NCBI GenBank assembly: GCA_037179385.1
Contig: CM074189.1
Span: forward strand, 26,535,648-26,599,647
DNA: 64,000 nucleotides
From: Holothuria scabra
Lineage: Eukaryota > Echinodermata > Holothuroidea > Aspidochirotida > Holothuriidae
Direction of reading: 5' to 3'
In this document: in pieces, positions 34,921-45,489 of the stretch
Position numbering within the stretch: position 1 is the first letter of the stretch
How the letters are laid out: each line of letters starts with the position of its first letter
Position numbers and translations under genes: made by a program
Notes under the pieces: model-generated
The model's database searches: none
Seen by the model: the letters and a program-made list of their open reading frames with translations, nothing else
Told to the model about the DNA's origin: nothing

Positions 34921-36279
34921 CTACGGTATGTTGTCAATACCTTCAAACTGTTCCATAGCACTTAAAGCTTCCTGCAGGAGTGTTTCAGAATTTTCGTTCT
35001 CTTCTTCTGAGAGCCCAATACCATACACTCCTGCATCTGTACCTGCTAACATTGTAACATATGGCACATGCTTTTTTGAAGGGCCATCTATCAAAAGAGT
35101 GACAGGAGTTTGATTGTTGTTGATGGCTTCCTTTGCCACATCTTCCGCAAGCAATGCTTGCTCAAAAGTCATGTAACGTATGCATGTAGGCTTGGGTAAT
35201 TTGCCACACTCTAATCCTGCAACACGTTGTAATACAAGACGAATTATATCTGAAACATTCTTTGACCCAACACCTCTAGAAATTAATTCATAACATACAA
35301 CTTAATATAGTTAGTGTATGTTCCACCATCAAATGTAGATATATCATGATTTCCCATCATCTCATCCAGCTGACAAATAATAAAGTCATTTTCTTCCTCA
35401 AGGTCCTTTAATTTTCTTTTCATATAATGACCTATTCTCATTCTCAAATTTTTCATCGACTTTTGTCAATTTGAGTACATTATAACGAACCTGTTCTGTT
35501 CTATTTTTTCGTGTGCGCCTTAGCTCCTCTACAATGGTGTTCAACTTGGAAACTTCTTTCGGCAGTTGTCGTGTTTTTGCCTTCTCCTTCCTTAACTTAG
35601 CATCCCTAATTTTAAGTCTTCTCACTACATTTACTTTCTCAAGAGACCTAATTTCTTTTTTCAACTCTTCATTAAGTTCAACTGCTTTCTTTAGTTCTCT
35701 TTCATACTTAGAGCACGACTGCTTGTGCTCTTTGACAATTCTTTTCAGAGTTGCCTCTCCTTCTTCTCTTGCTGACGTTGCTTCAGCTGCATTGTTTTCT
35801 GAAGTGCTGCACTTTGCTTCACTCTCTTTCAATTGTTGTTCCAAGAAAGCTTTATCCTTTCTTTCTTGCTCTAACAAATCATGCAAGATGACGATTGTAT
35901 CTCCATGCTTTTTGAGAAGGTAGGGTGAAACACTTGAATCAGTGGTTTCATATTCATCATTCGAGTTATCTAAACTACCTTCCTCAAAACTTTCCTCTTA
36001 TTCTGCAACCACCTCTAAATTTACATTTGCTTTTTTATGAGTTTGCTGAACATACCTCTGTCTATGAAACTTCTCTTTTAATTCAGAAGTAGAATCTCTA
36101 ACAAGGACTTGTGTCCTTTTATCCACACTCTCCCAACTACTCAGAATTGTGCCTGTTGGTGGAATGTCATCACTGGGAAATAATTTTGGCCACCACTTAC
36201 CAGAGACAACTTTCCATGCTACTGAATGCCTTTGTCTATACCAGGCTTCCTCAATTAAATTTGCTAGAGCACCACATTG
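34921..36279 (-). pseudogene. Coiled-coil and DGT exon, copy 3 with true upstream part
   Basis: From the acceptor ATATTTAG|CAATG at 36279, the minus strand reads CGALANLIEEAWYRQRHSV..GKWWPKLFPSDDIPPTGTIL, then a basic region RTQVLVRDSTSELKEKFHRQ, then a stop (GAATAA). A 162-codon coiled coil follows at 35398-35886, and after two frame changes the TLLIDGPSKKHVPYVTMLAG block at 34921-35172. The coil is rich in Glu, Lys and Leu heptads. Frame changes near 35400 and 35290 and the early stop are present in all three units, so they predate the triplication. From memory of the family, WYR..W, TGT(I/V)L and LxxKF blocks precede the coil. The protein's role is unknown; a nucleic-acid-associated or transposon-encoded role is conjecture. 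Confidence 0.65.
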
Positions 36280-36864
36280 CTAAATATCACTGACATAGTG
36301 GGCCACTGGTCGCCATCCTGGGGGAAGGGGTGCCCCCTCACACCCCCTCCCCTTTTGAAAATTTTTGCATTTCAGAAGGGGCTTGCATGAAAAATGGTGC
36401 AAAATTTGTTCAATTTTCCCATCCTAGATTTTTCACAAGCTTTACATTTTTTGCTGATTCACAGGTAAAATCGACAAAGCCCTGACTCTAATAAATGTAG
36501 GCAGTGACGTTGATTTTACTTTCATGGGAAAACAAATAGGACATAATGATATCCTTGTTGGTATGCGGCATCAGTCTGTGGGAAGTATTAGATTTATTTA
36601 CAGTACCTATTTTTGAGACAGAATAATTCTTGTCAATAAGGTTATGAATTAAATTTTTCACTATTATCCCAGTAATTTTTGCGCCACTCCAAACCACATT
36701 GCACGCCATAAGCGGCACACGCGCCGTTGTTTGAGGAAGCCTGGTCTATACTGATAAAGTTTGGCAGTAACAGCATTTGTTAAGACAACATTGTCTGCCA
36801 GGATGCAACCTTCCCTTAACCACTGGGGTGTAATACCTTGCTCACCACAAGCTGGGTCCCACTA

Positions 36865-37147
36865 TTTCTTGATGGTGCTGAGATAGGTCTATCATCTCTT
36901 CAGCCAGTAGATTCAGATTTCCCTTCATTTCAGCACTGGCTGCACGACGTTTGATTTTTGAAATTAATCTAGGGACGTTTGATTTTTGAAATTAATCTAG
37001 CCAAAGCCATCTTTGGTTCTCGAAGACCCATTGCTTTAATAATTGCAGGCAAGTCTTTCCTATATATGAGATGCTCTGAATCTTCCACAGCACATCGAAT
37101 GAGTTCCATTAACCCAAACGTCGGGGTAGGGTTGTCATACCAGTGAT
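36865..37147 (-). pseudogene. Coiled-coil/DGT-family gene, upstream exon with 28-base duplication
   Basis: After the acceptor TTCCATTTAG|AT at 37147 the minus strand encodes DHWYDNPTPTFGLMELIRCA, then EDSEHLIYRKDLPAIIKAMG and ARLISKIKR. A perfect 28-base tandem duplication at 36947-37002 introduces a stop and a frameshift. With one copy the frame would continue into a helix-rich AASAEMKGNLNLLAEEMIDL. I link it to the downstream exons by strand, spacing and style; the initiator exon was not found. Confidence 0.5.
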
Positions 37148-37874
37148 CTAAATGGAATGAAAGAGTGAGGGTAAAGAAATTTGAAGATGTTGTACTGTAT
37201 TGTATATAGCTTGCTCAATATTTATATCAGCACTTTAATTAAAGATCAACAGAACAGAAACTGTTTTTGTTTTTGAATGAAAAGATTATTGCCACAGGTA
37301 AAATAAAGGAGAACATCTTAAACATCTTTTTCTCTCTAAAATACACCCCTGCCCTTTCTTCCTCATAATAATGAATAGTTAAATTGAGAAGTTTAGATTA
37401 GCTAGGCCTAGCTATATGTAGCTACCAGTTTCAAATATGTAGGCCTACCCTGAACTGTGAATGTGAGAGTGACTGTTGTTCATGGGCTAAGCTAATCAAT
37501 CTCATGGTCTCATGAAAGATGTAGATTTGAAATGCTTGCCCAAGAAATAAAAAAAATGAATACCCTATCTGCTACTCTTTTTTGCCAATAACACAATGCT
37601 TCCTCACTAAAACTCCATCGTCTATTTTCCTACTGGTTAGGTTTATCACTTATAACAGCCAAAAAGTTGCATGCATGCGCGTCGTTCACACAAAGATAAA
37701 TAAATGCTGTGCTTTTTTCGTTAGTTTATACTTGTTTATTTTGGTTGTGCCATTTACTGTACATACAACCCTTCACTACTTTTAAAATACCCTCATCTTT
37801 TCTGTAGAAAATTCATCAATTTGAATCAGTTTCCTTCCCAATGCAGCTATTCATGCCCCTTAAAAATTTCTTAG

Positions 37875-38029
37875 GTACGTGAAAGTGCAAAAATTTCTCG
37901 CCAGGACATGTCCGACTTTGCACAAGAACTGATATTTCATCGGCAATCCCTGCTGTCAACCTTCTTATCTGATCAAGCCTGCTCATCATGGCGTAGCAGG
38001 TCTTTTGACCGGTATGCGGGTGCGAAGAA
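37875..38029 (+). CDS. Candidate internal exon, unrecognised
   Basis: Between an acceptor-like TTTCTTAG and a strong donor AGAA|GTAAGG the plus strand is open for 51 codons: VRESAKISRQDMSDFAQELI, then HRQSLLSTFLSD and SWRSRSFDRYAGAK. If the donor is not used the frame stops at TAA 38031-38033. The opposite strand is also open here, which weakens the call. I do not recognise a family; the composition (polar, amphipathic helix) is protein-like. Confidence 0.3.
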
Positions 38030-41000
38030 GTAAGGACTTATTCATGTTCATTTCCTCATTTCCTTGAGTGTTGCACACTATGAATACAAAATCTGATTAA
38101 ACAGTAGTAGAGTATGGGTCTTTTCCTACATTATGATAGTTTCAAATTTTCAAAACGATGAAAAAAAGCAAAATTATAAGGAATTTTCAGCAAGTGTTGT
38201 AAAGTGTGGTAGCTTCTTCATACAGGGGAAGGTCAAAGCTACCTTATATGGTAAGGATGTCTACATATTTGGAGTGTAATACTAATAAGGCCAGCTCATT
38301 TAAAAATGGAGAAATTTCAGTCTGAACAAAATGCTTTGGTCTGGGTTCCTCACAAATGCAGTTAAACCCTCTTCACAGTAAGGCAGTCAAAACTTTGGTT
38401 AAAGATGCTTTTCAAAAAAATACTTCTTGTTTGTATTTCGTAAAAATATTTTACAAGAGTGAAGGGAAAGGTTCAGTCTAAAGGGTGCAGTTTATTCTGT
38501 GATCCTAGTTGGTGTAACTTTCCCACACGAACGTTTCAAAGTTGAATGTGAGGAGTTGTCCGTGCCGTCTTTTCACCTTGCTGTACACACAGCATGTTGC
38601 TTTGTTTAAACTATGCTATGCCTAGTATTGGACCACAAGTACCTTAATTTACATAGCATCTCTCTCAAAACAAGCATGTTCAATTAAGTCATACTTTGTC
38701 CAGTTCATCAATTTCATAGACATTCCATTTGAATCAATTTTATTAATACAGAGTGAATTATTTATAAGTAAAGTAATGTATTATCATTCATTTATCTCTG
38801 ATATTTCAGATTTGTGAAGATGTGGTTTTTTGCTCACAGTTTGGCAAGTGATATAGATAAAATAATGATGAGACAATTTTGTTATTTTTTTTTGTGATTA
38901 AGTTGCAGTAACATACCCAGGCCATTTTACAACAAAAAACCTTGTTTTATGTTGATTTATTCAAACCACACCGACCGGCCTCCATTTTAATGTTTCACTA
39001 TCTTTGTTAAGACAAATCAAATGTTATGAATCTCATATTTTGGTGACTATATCAGCTTGTACATTTAATATTAACATGTTGTAAACAAGAACATCACTGT
39101 AATTTTTTTACTAAAAATTATACAAGAGAACCTTTTCAGTTAGACCTTATACCTTATCCCTTCTATAAAAAGATGTTAATAATTTTTGCATATTCATTTG
39201 CTATTGACCTGTCCTGAATTCTGTTCTGTGCATTTCATACCTAGTCTAAAATCCAACCTGTTGGTAGGAATCAAATTTGATATTTTGCAAATTTGTTTGC
39301 ACCTACAGGCTGCACTGAAACTGCTTTAATGCTCATCAGGTTTTATCATATTTATGTTTAAAATGTAAGGTGTTGGAGTGATGGCATGTTGTGGTTGCAA
39401 ATATGAGGTAATACCTGGACTACGATACGTGGGCAATTTGAGTTATGACTACAAGTGTGTAAAAGGATATAAGGGGCATATCAATTAACAGGCACTGCCA
39501 CCAAATGCTGGATGGCAAACCATGTTAAATTCCTGATTAGTAATTGCTCATTCCATCTTGATATCCACTCAGAGTTTCTCATTGGAAGGGGAACTTCTTG
39601 GGAAATGATAGCAGCATGTTTTAAAATCTCATGTATGAAATATTTTGATATGAAACTCATTCCTTGTACTGTGTATACGGCAGCAATGAGATGCTTGCCA
39701 TTTTTTGATGATATATGCAGCTTCAGTGTATTGTGAAACAAAGGATGAGGTCTCGTGTTCAATACTGTGTTCAAATAAAACTGACAGTTCTCTATACTGG
39801 TCCCTTTCAATTGTTAAAATCTGAAGATATCTTTCATAGAGTTTGACTTTCCTTTAAGGTTTGTTCAGAAATAGATTGTATTAGCATTGCACTGACATAG
39901 CCAAGAATGGCTTTCACAATCAACTGAATCAGATGAAGTCAGTCTTCCCATTTTCCTCTTCTGCTGTTCCCCCTCCCCTTCCCTTAAACAAGTACCCCTA
40001 TCTCAATTATGGTAATTTATGCATTAGTCATTAAATTTATCCTCTTTTAAATGACACATGACTTGGTAGAGATATTTAACTCTTTATTTTTGTCAATACA
40101 AGATAAGAGGAACCCATCTTGCAGTAGGCAAAGTTTTGTTTGTGTGTTTGTGGTAGGGAAAGGGATTATTGGGGTTAGGGGTCCATGTATTCTGCTTGGA
40201 GATGTTTTATTTCAGCAGTTTGTTCAATGCCTTGAATTGAGTTGTAACAGTTACTTCATTTACAAGGTATAGAATCATCTAACTCATAGGATATTTCCTT
40301 CTTTAAGTTATTTATTTTCATTTATGGACAGGGCCGGTTTACTCAATAAAATGTTTTCTAGATCAAAGTAAGTCCAAAGGTTTACAAGATTTAAAGTTCA
40401 CTATGTCGAAGGTGCACTATATGGAAGGTTCTCTAGACCAAACTTATCTCAGACAAGATTGATCACCAATGTATCCATAATTCACTTTTCATATATTCTG
40501 TTTAATGTATAGTTTTGAATTTTTTGACTTGAGGTACACTTTAACGAACCTGTCTGTTGTCAAAAAATTTGATCTAGTAAATTTTTATCAAGTGAACCCT
40601 TTGATGTAGTGAAAATTCTCCTTTCAATATTTCCAGTTGATCAAAGTGTATCATTTACAGTAACATTCTTAATCATTATATCACATATTTATTAAAGATA
40701 AGATAGTTAGGAAAACTTTTTTGCTCCATCACGGAAATCTGAGTACTCTCAGAAGAAAAAATATAAAAATATAAAAGTACAAACATACAAAAATAGACAT
40801 AAGAATATTTTATACATTTAGTTTTCTCAATTTCTTATTATCTTGGGTAAGTGCAGTTTTGTCTGTGGATTGAGACTTATATGACTGGGATATGAAAAAG
40901 TCTGTAACTGCCCTTTTGAGACAAGTATTTTTTTTTTTTTACATCAAGTTAAAAGTTCATCCCAAATTGAAGCAGTGTAGTAGACTGTCCAGTTTCATGA

Positions 41001-41995
41001 TTGGCTGTTGGGAGTCATGTGACAATGTTTTTTCGCTTCAAATGTGAAATTTACTAGAAATAACTGCATGGTTTACCTTGAATATGCAATAGTTAAATCA
41101 TAAAATGTAATGAAAGATAATTTGAAAAGAAGTAAGACAAAATATTATGCTATTTAGCTTTTTCTTCAAAATAAGTTTGGGGGGACCGCTCTTTACCTTT
41201 AAACTGATAATTAGTAGAGTGTTTGTATTACAGAGTTTATACAACTTTTTTCATACATCTTGATTTTTATATTATTCTATAACCAGAAGTATTTGCAGTT
41301 TTGTATTGATTATATGTCCCATTTTGGTACACTGTGCACCCAAATTTTTGTTAACCCTAATATTTGGAAAGAATCTTTATAAAACTGGTGCCATATGCCA
41401 ATGATTTGGCAGGAGGCATGATGAAATCCAGCCTGATGCTCTCCATAAAGCACCTTTACGGTTGCTTTGGTGAAGTGTAAATAATGCTCTTAGCTCCCAC
41501 TGACCACTCTGCTCATTGACTGACTACACTGAGATAACATCACAAAGCTTCCTTATGTAGTCACACCATGTCTTTATGGAGAAGAGTCTTCTGGCACCCT
41601 ATCTGCAATTTCATGGTCCACTGGGCCAGGGAGTCTCTATGTTAATGCGCAATTAATGAAGTGGAAATACCCTGAAAAAGGCCTCAAAATCAGGGTTTTT
41701 GGAGCATCAGAGAGGTTAGCCTAATGGATATGATTATTTTTAATTGTGTAGTGGTGCTTTACATTTGGACACCTTAGAACAGTGTTGTAATCGAGTTACT
41801 AGATTAGTGACTCAAGTCACTGTACTATATCAATGGGGAAAATACTCCTGAATTCTATCAAGTCACTATCATTTTGAGAGGAAGTGACTCGAGTCATGAC
41901 TTGTTAAAACAACTGCATTAGAAACCTCAATGCACTCAGTTCTGGTAAGCATGTCTCTGTTGTACCTATCTATGTAAGCTTTATCATCTGAAACA
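38030..41995. other. Mostly empty intergenic DNA with one long minus-strand frame
   Basis: The stretch is AT-rich without recognisable repeats, apart from a short relative of repeat B near 40505-40545. The only notable frame is the minus-strand one at 39481-39810, listed separately. A poly-T tract lies at 40929-40940. Confidence 0.45.
39481..39810 (-). CDS. Possible coding fragment, 109 codons, unrecognised
   Basis: The frame has a protein-like composition: KGTSIENCQFYLNTVLN, FISKYFIHEILKHAAIISQE, PLPMRNSEWISRWNEQLL and a terminal RNLTWFAIQHLVAVPVN. It has no ATG at its 5' edge, only an upstream TAA. A possible acceptor TATCTTCAG lies just upstream but would place that TAA in frame. It could be a relic of a mobile-element protein or a chance frame. 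The plus strand is also open over part of it. Confidence 0.25.
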   Translation of the reverse strand: MKGTSIENCQFYLNTVLNTRPHPLFHNTLKLHISSKNGKHLIAAVYTVQGMSFISKYFIHEILKHAAIISQEVPLPMRNSEWISRWNEQLLIRNLTWFAIQHLVAVPVN

Positions 41996-42195
41996 GACTT
42001 CATGGTCAAGTGGTTAAAGCTGCTGACTTACAGCGGGGAGGTGCAGTGTTCAAGTCTTGACTTTCTCATATGGAAGACTTCAAAAATGGAATCTACTGCC
42101 ATTGTGCTTGGTGCTCAGCATAGGCAATGGAGTAAGAAAAACAATCCAGTGTGCCACAAGTGGAAAAGGCTGTGACCATCCTGGCTAAATCCAGT
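41996..42195 (+). mobile_element. tRNA-derived SINE
   Basis: The head GGTCAAGTGGTTAAAGCTGCTGACTTACAGCGG...GTGTTCAAGTC looks like a tRNA. It has a D-arm/A-box (TGGTCAAGTGGTTAAAGC), an anticodon-like stem (GCTG/CAGC) and a degenerate B-box (TGTTCAAGTC). The body (CAGTGTGCCACAAGTGGAAAA) resembles the tails at 18490 and 63880. The A-box to B-box spacing suits RNA polymerase III. It is a retroposon rather than a functional tRNA gene, because no closing acceptor stem is visible. Confidence 0.6.
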
Positions 42196-42594
42196 TTGGT
42201 TAGAAAAGGAGCTATAATTTCTCATCTAACTAGCTCGATCATTTGTAAAACTTAACTTTCGTAAAATGTGCCCTGTAATCATACAGAATCTATTAGCAGC
42301 TCAAAACCTTTCCAAGGGTATGCCCAAATTGTGTAAAAAGAAAGAAGCTTTTTACCAGGATTATATGGACAGAGGAAGCAGGGGTCACAAGCTCTGGACA
42401 TCTGTTTCTGAACTCCCCCATCTCAAAGGACTATTAACAAACATCTTGTAACCTTTCTTTGCATGACTGTCTTCTAAGGGGGGAGGGGAATAAATATGCC
42501 ACTGGGTGAAATTACCCTCTCACTAGAGGACAGTTACACAGGTCAACAACTCTACTTACAGTACTAGATCCTCTGGCTTACATTCTTTCTGTAT

Positions 42595-42787
42595 CAGTGG
42601 CATAGCCACGGGGCTGGTTTTGGGAGTTAGAACCCCCCTCCATGACCCAACCTTGTAAGGCAAAAAACACCTGAAACAGCAGTTTTTTCTCTCTACCCTT
42701 AGATTCTTCCATCATTTTGTGTCCCAAACCCCCTCATGACACCAACCCCCAACCCCCTCCTAACACAATCCTGGCTCTATGCTACTG
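42595..42787. mobile_element. hAT-like MITE, CAGTGGCATAGCCA family, copy 2
   Basis: It starts CAGTGGCATAGCCA and ends with TGGCTCTATGCTACTG. A perfect eight-base target duplication TTCTGTAT is present at 42587-42594 and 42788-42795. The interior is C-rich and non-coding. Same family as 2228-2425. Confidence 0.88.
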
Positions 42788-43660
42788 TTCTGTATACTGA
42801 AGTGATGTTTGTGTAAGAAGACTTGAAGTGATGAGCCTTCTCTATGGTTTATTTGCTGGTGTGCCATAGACTAGATTGAATGGTTGGACTTGTAATCAAC
42901 AGTCTTCACACTGATGCAGAAACATAACATTCATGTTCACCAGATGACAGATGTGCCCTGTATGCATATGCAAATTTAAGTCATAGGGAAATTCTCTCCA
43001 AAATTTCAGGACAGATTCTCCCCAGACTATTTATTCTCATGTGTACAGCAGAAGAATGTCCATTCAAGGAATTGTATAGTGATTATAACAAGGAGAATGG
43101 TTTAAACAAAGTAGAGGACAGTATATCTAAACTTATTAGGATCACACACTCGACCTCATATAAAACTCTATTAAGACATTGTTCTTATTCAAGATGTGTA
43201 TCTGCATGCATCAAAGTTTTTTACTCATAATGATGATATATTTTTGCTCAAGTTAGAAGTCAGCATGGAAGCCTTACGCTATAACCAAAAATAACTAATT
43301 TGAAGTCATTTTGTTTGCTGCTTCAAGGGAAGGCAAGGGTTTATCACTGAATGTGATGCTTTTTGAAGACATGCTATGAAATGCCTACAAGCCTACATAC
43401 CTGAGTATATTCCTGCATAGCTTGGAGAAGTCATATTATTGATGGTCAGTAACTTTCACATTCTATGGTTTCAGTCTAGCAAGTTGTATATCACAAGTGT
43501 GCTCACTTCTTCAGGCATGTGATTCTGTATAAGGAGAAGTGTATGTACTAGAAGAACTTATTGAGCACTGCAAATCATTACTGGTTAATAGAGCTAGACA
43601 GTTATTACCATATGTTTTGATGTAAATGAAAAAATGTGTTCAGTTCCTACAACACTTTGG

Positions 43661-44447
43661 CATGGGCGTCCGCAGAAATTTTTACAAGGGGGGGGCAAGG
43701 TCATTCATGGATGATTGAATTGTGTACACTATATAAGCGGAGCGCCACCATAGGTTGGCGCGGAGTGTACAAGAAAATTTTGGGCTTTACAAACCCTCCA
43801 GATGGCCGGAAGCGACACTTGGCGAGTGTTATAAGCTGCATGTACCCAGCCCTGAAACAGGAATTTCATGTCTGTAATTTTTAGATTTTTAGAATTTTCA
43901 ATGTAAAAAATGGTTGAAGGGAAATCTGCCTCTCTGTCACGGCCTGGCACGCCTATGCACGACAAAACTTACGCTGTCAAACAGCCTGTATAGGCCTATA
44001 TCTGTTACCCAATTATGAATCATACCCCCCCCCCCCCCCTCCAATATTCACCTTGTATATCCTATTTAAATCCGCACATTGCCACTTGAGCATGGGACCA
44101 AACCAAGCCAACGCAGTCATCAATAGTCGGATGCCATATGCACACTACATACCTGAAAACCAGTACAATTTTGGCATAGTTTTTACAATTACAAATTTCC
44201 AATAGATGTCACGAATGATGGTCCCCAAATTTCGATTTCACTATTCAGCATACCATCCTCTCTTTTGCTATTCGTGGTCAAATGTCCACATATTTCACGA
44301 GTAGAAAATGACGCTGTGAGTGAAGATATTTTGATGATTTATTTTTAATTTTTTTTATTTAAATTTTTAATTAATTTTTTCACAAGTTTGATTTGTCTGG
44401 GGGGGGGGGGCAAGTGCCTCCCTTGCCCCCCCTTCCGGACGCCCATG
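43661..44447. mobile_element. hAT-like MITE, CATGGGCGTCCG ends, complete copy
   Basis: The left end CATGGGCGTCCG and the right end CGGACGCCCATG are perfect inverted repeats. The eight-base target duplication CACTTTGG is perfect (43653-43660 and 44448-44455). G-run/C-run tracts lie just inside both ends. Its 787 bases encode no transposase. A truncated relative is at 17120-17860. Confidence 0.92.
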
Positions 44448-45183
44448 CACTTTGGGCTAGAAGGACTTATAATGTCATGGAAGTCATCTTTACTGCAGCT
44501 TATAACTTTCTTCCAGATATTTTCATATTTGGTGGATGAGGTAGTATTGATTTTACCAAAATATAATAGAGAGCATACTGTGACGTCGCTTCTTGAAAAA
44601 TTAACATAGACACCCCAGTACATCAAAGGCAGTGTGGGGTGTAACTAATATCTGAGTTTGTTACATGATCTGTGTCCTCAAATAAGCTATGCTTTCATTG
44701 TGTTCATAATGCGTGAAAAGCAATTAACACATGCTGAATGAACTGTTTGCAAATCCCAAATGTTCCGCAACTTTTTTTGTATTGAAACACATCTTTGACT
44801 GTCAATCAATATAAAATCAGATATGAAACTTGACTTACTCAAGTTTGCATGTAGTGGGCTTCTTTTCCTCCCTGAAGTGATGAGAGTTAATCAGGCAGAA
44901 ATGAAAGATGTAACAAAAAGTAAGAGGGAACGTTTCATCATGGGGTGGTAAGACAGGCTCCTCATATAAAGGGTTGTGTGGATATGTGTGTGGAGGGGAG
45001 ATGTATAGTATACCACTCCTCCTTTCCCTTCAGTTTGTATTGACCAATGAAAGAACTTGTCAATGACAGAATACCAAATTAAATCTGCATCTTCCAACTA
45101 AGAAGGTAATTTAAGCTTTATTGTTACAGTTTTCCAGTAGCCAGTGCTTTAGTCGAAATATAACCCTTTGGGTATCAGCTTAA

Positions 45184-45485
45184 AGGCCCTGTTCTCTCAC
45201 CCCAAACAGTACCAATTTTCCTAACCTTCTTACTTAAGCCCCTCCCACAATTGTCTGAAATTCATCCTCATCCAGACACAATCTCAGTTAATTGCTTCAC
45301 GGTGAGTATAGAAAAACTCAATTTATATAATCAAAACACTCCCAGTACCATGTATACATGCTGTGTAATATAAGCTATGGCACTCTGCATTGTTTGGGAT
45401 AGCTGTCAGTCAAAGAGCTGAGCCAATTGAGAATTTAGGTACCTATGTACCAAAATTGTAGTTTGGGGTGAGAGGTTTGGCCCTT
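45184..45485. mobile_element. TTAA-flanked MITE, inverted copy
   Basis: TTAA lies at 45180-45183 and 45486-45489. The inverted ends are AGGCCCTGTTCTCTCACCCCAAAC and GTTTGGGGTGAGAGGTTTGGCCC. It is the reverse orientation of the copy at 5990-6272, sharing CAAAGAGCTGAGCCAATTGAGAAT and ATCTCAGTTAATTGCTTCA. Confidence 0.8.
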
Positions 45486-45489
45486 TTAA

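Larger units (their letters stand above)
33405..36088 (-). repeat. Tandem 2.7 kb unit, copy 3 (gene-proximal)
   Basis: It starts at the same boundary word (33406) and ends at about 36088. There TTTAATTCAGAA continues into unique sequence that extends the same minus-strand exon upstream, instead of into another unit edge. Copy 3 is therefore the one still joined to the 5' part of the gene, and the array grew from it towards lower coordinates. Confidence 0.9.

Noticed and set aside
36222..36750. Short inverted match GAGGAAGCCTGGT between 36733 and the minus strand near 36245
   Set aside because: Only about 13-17 bases; too short to call an inverted repeat.
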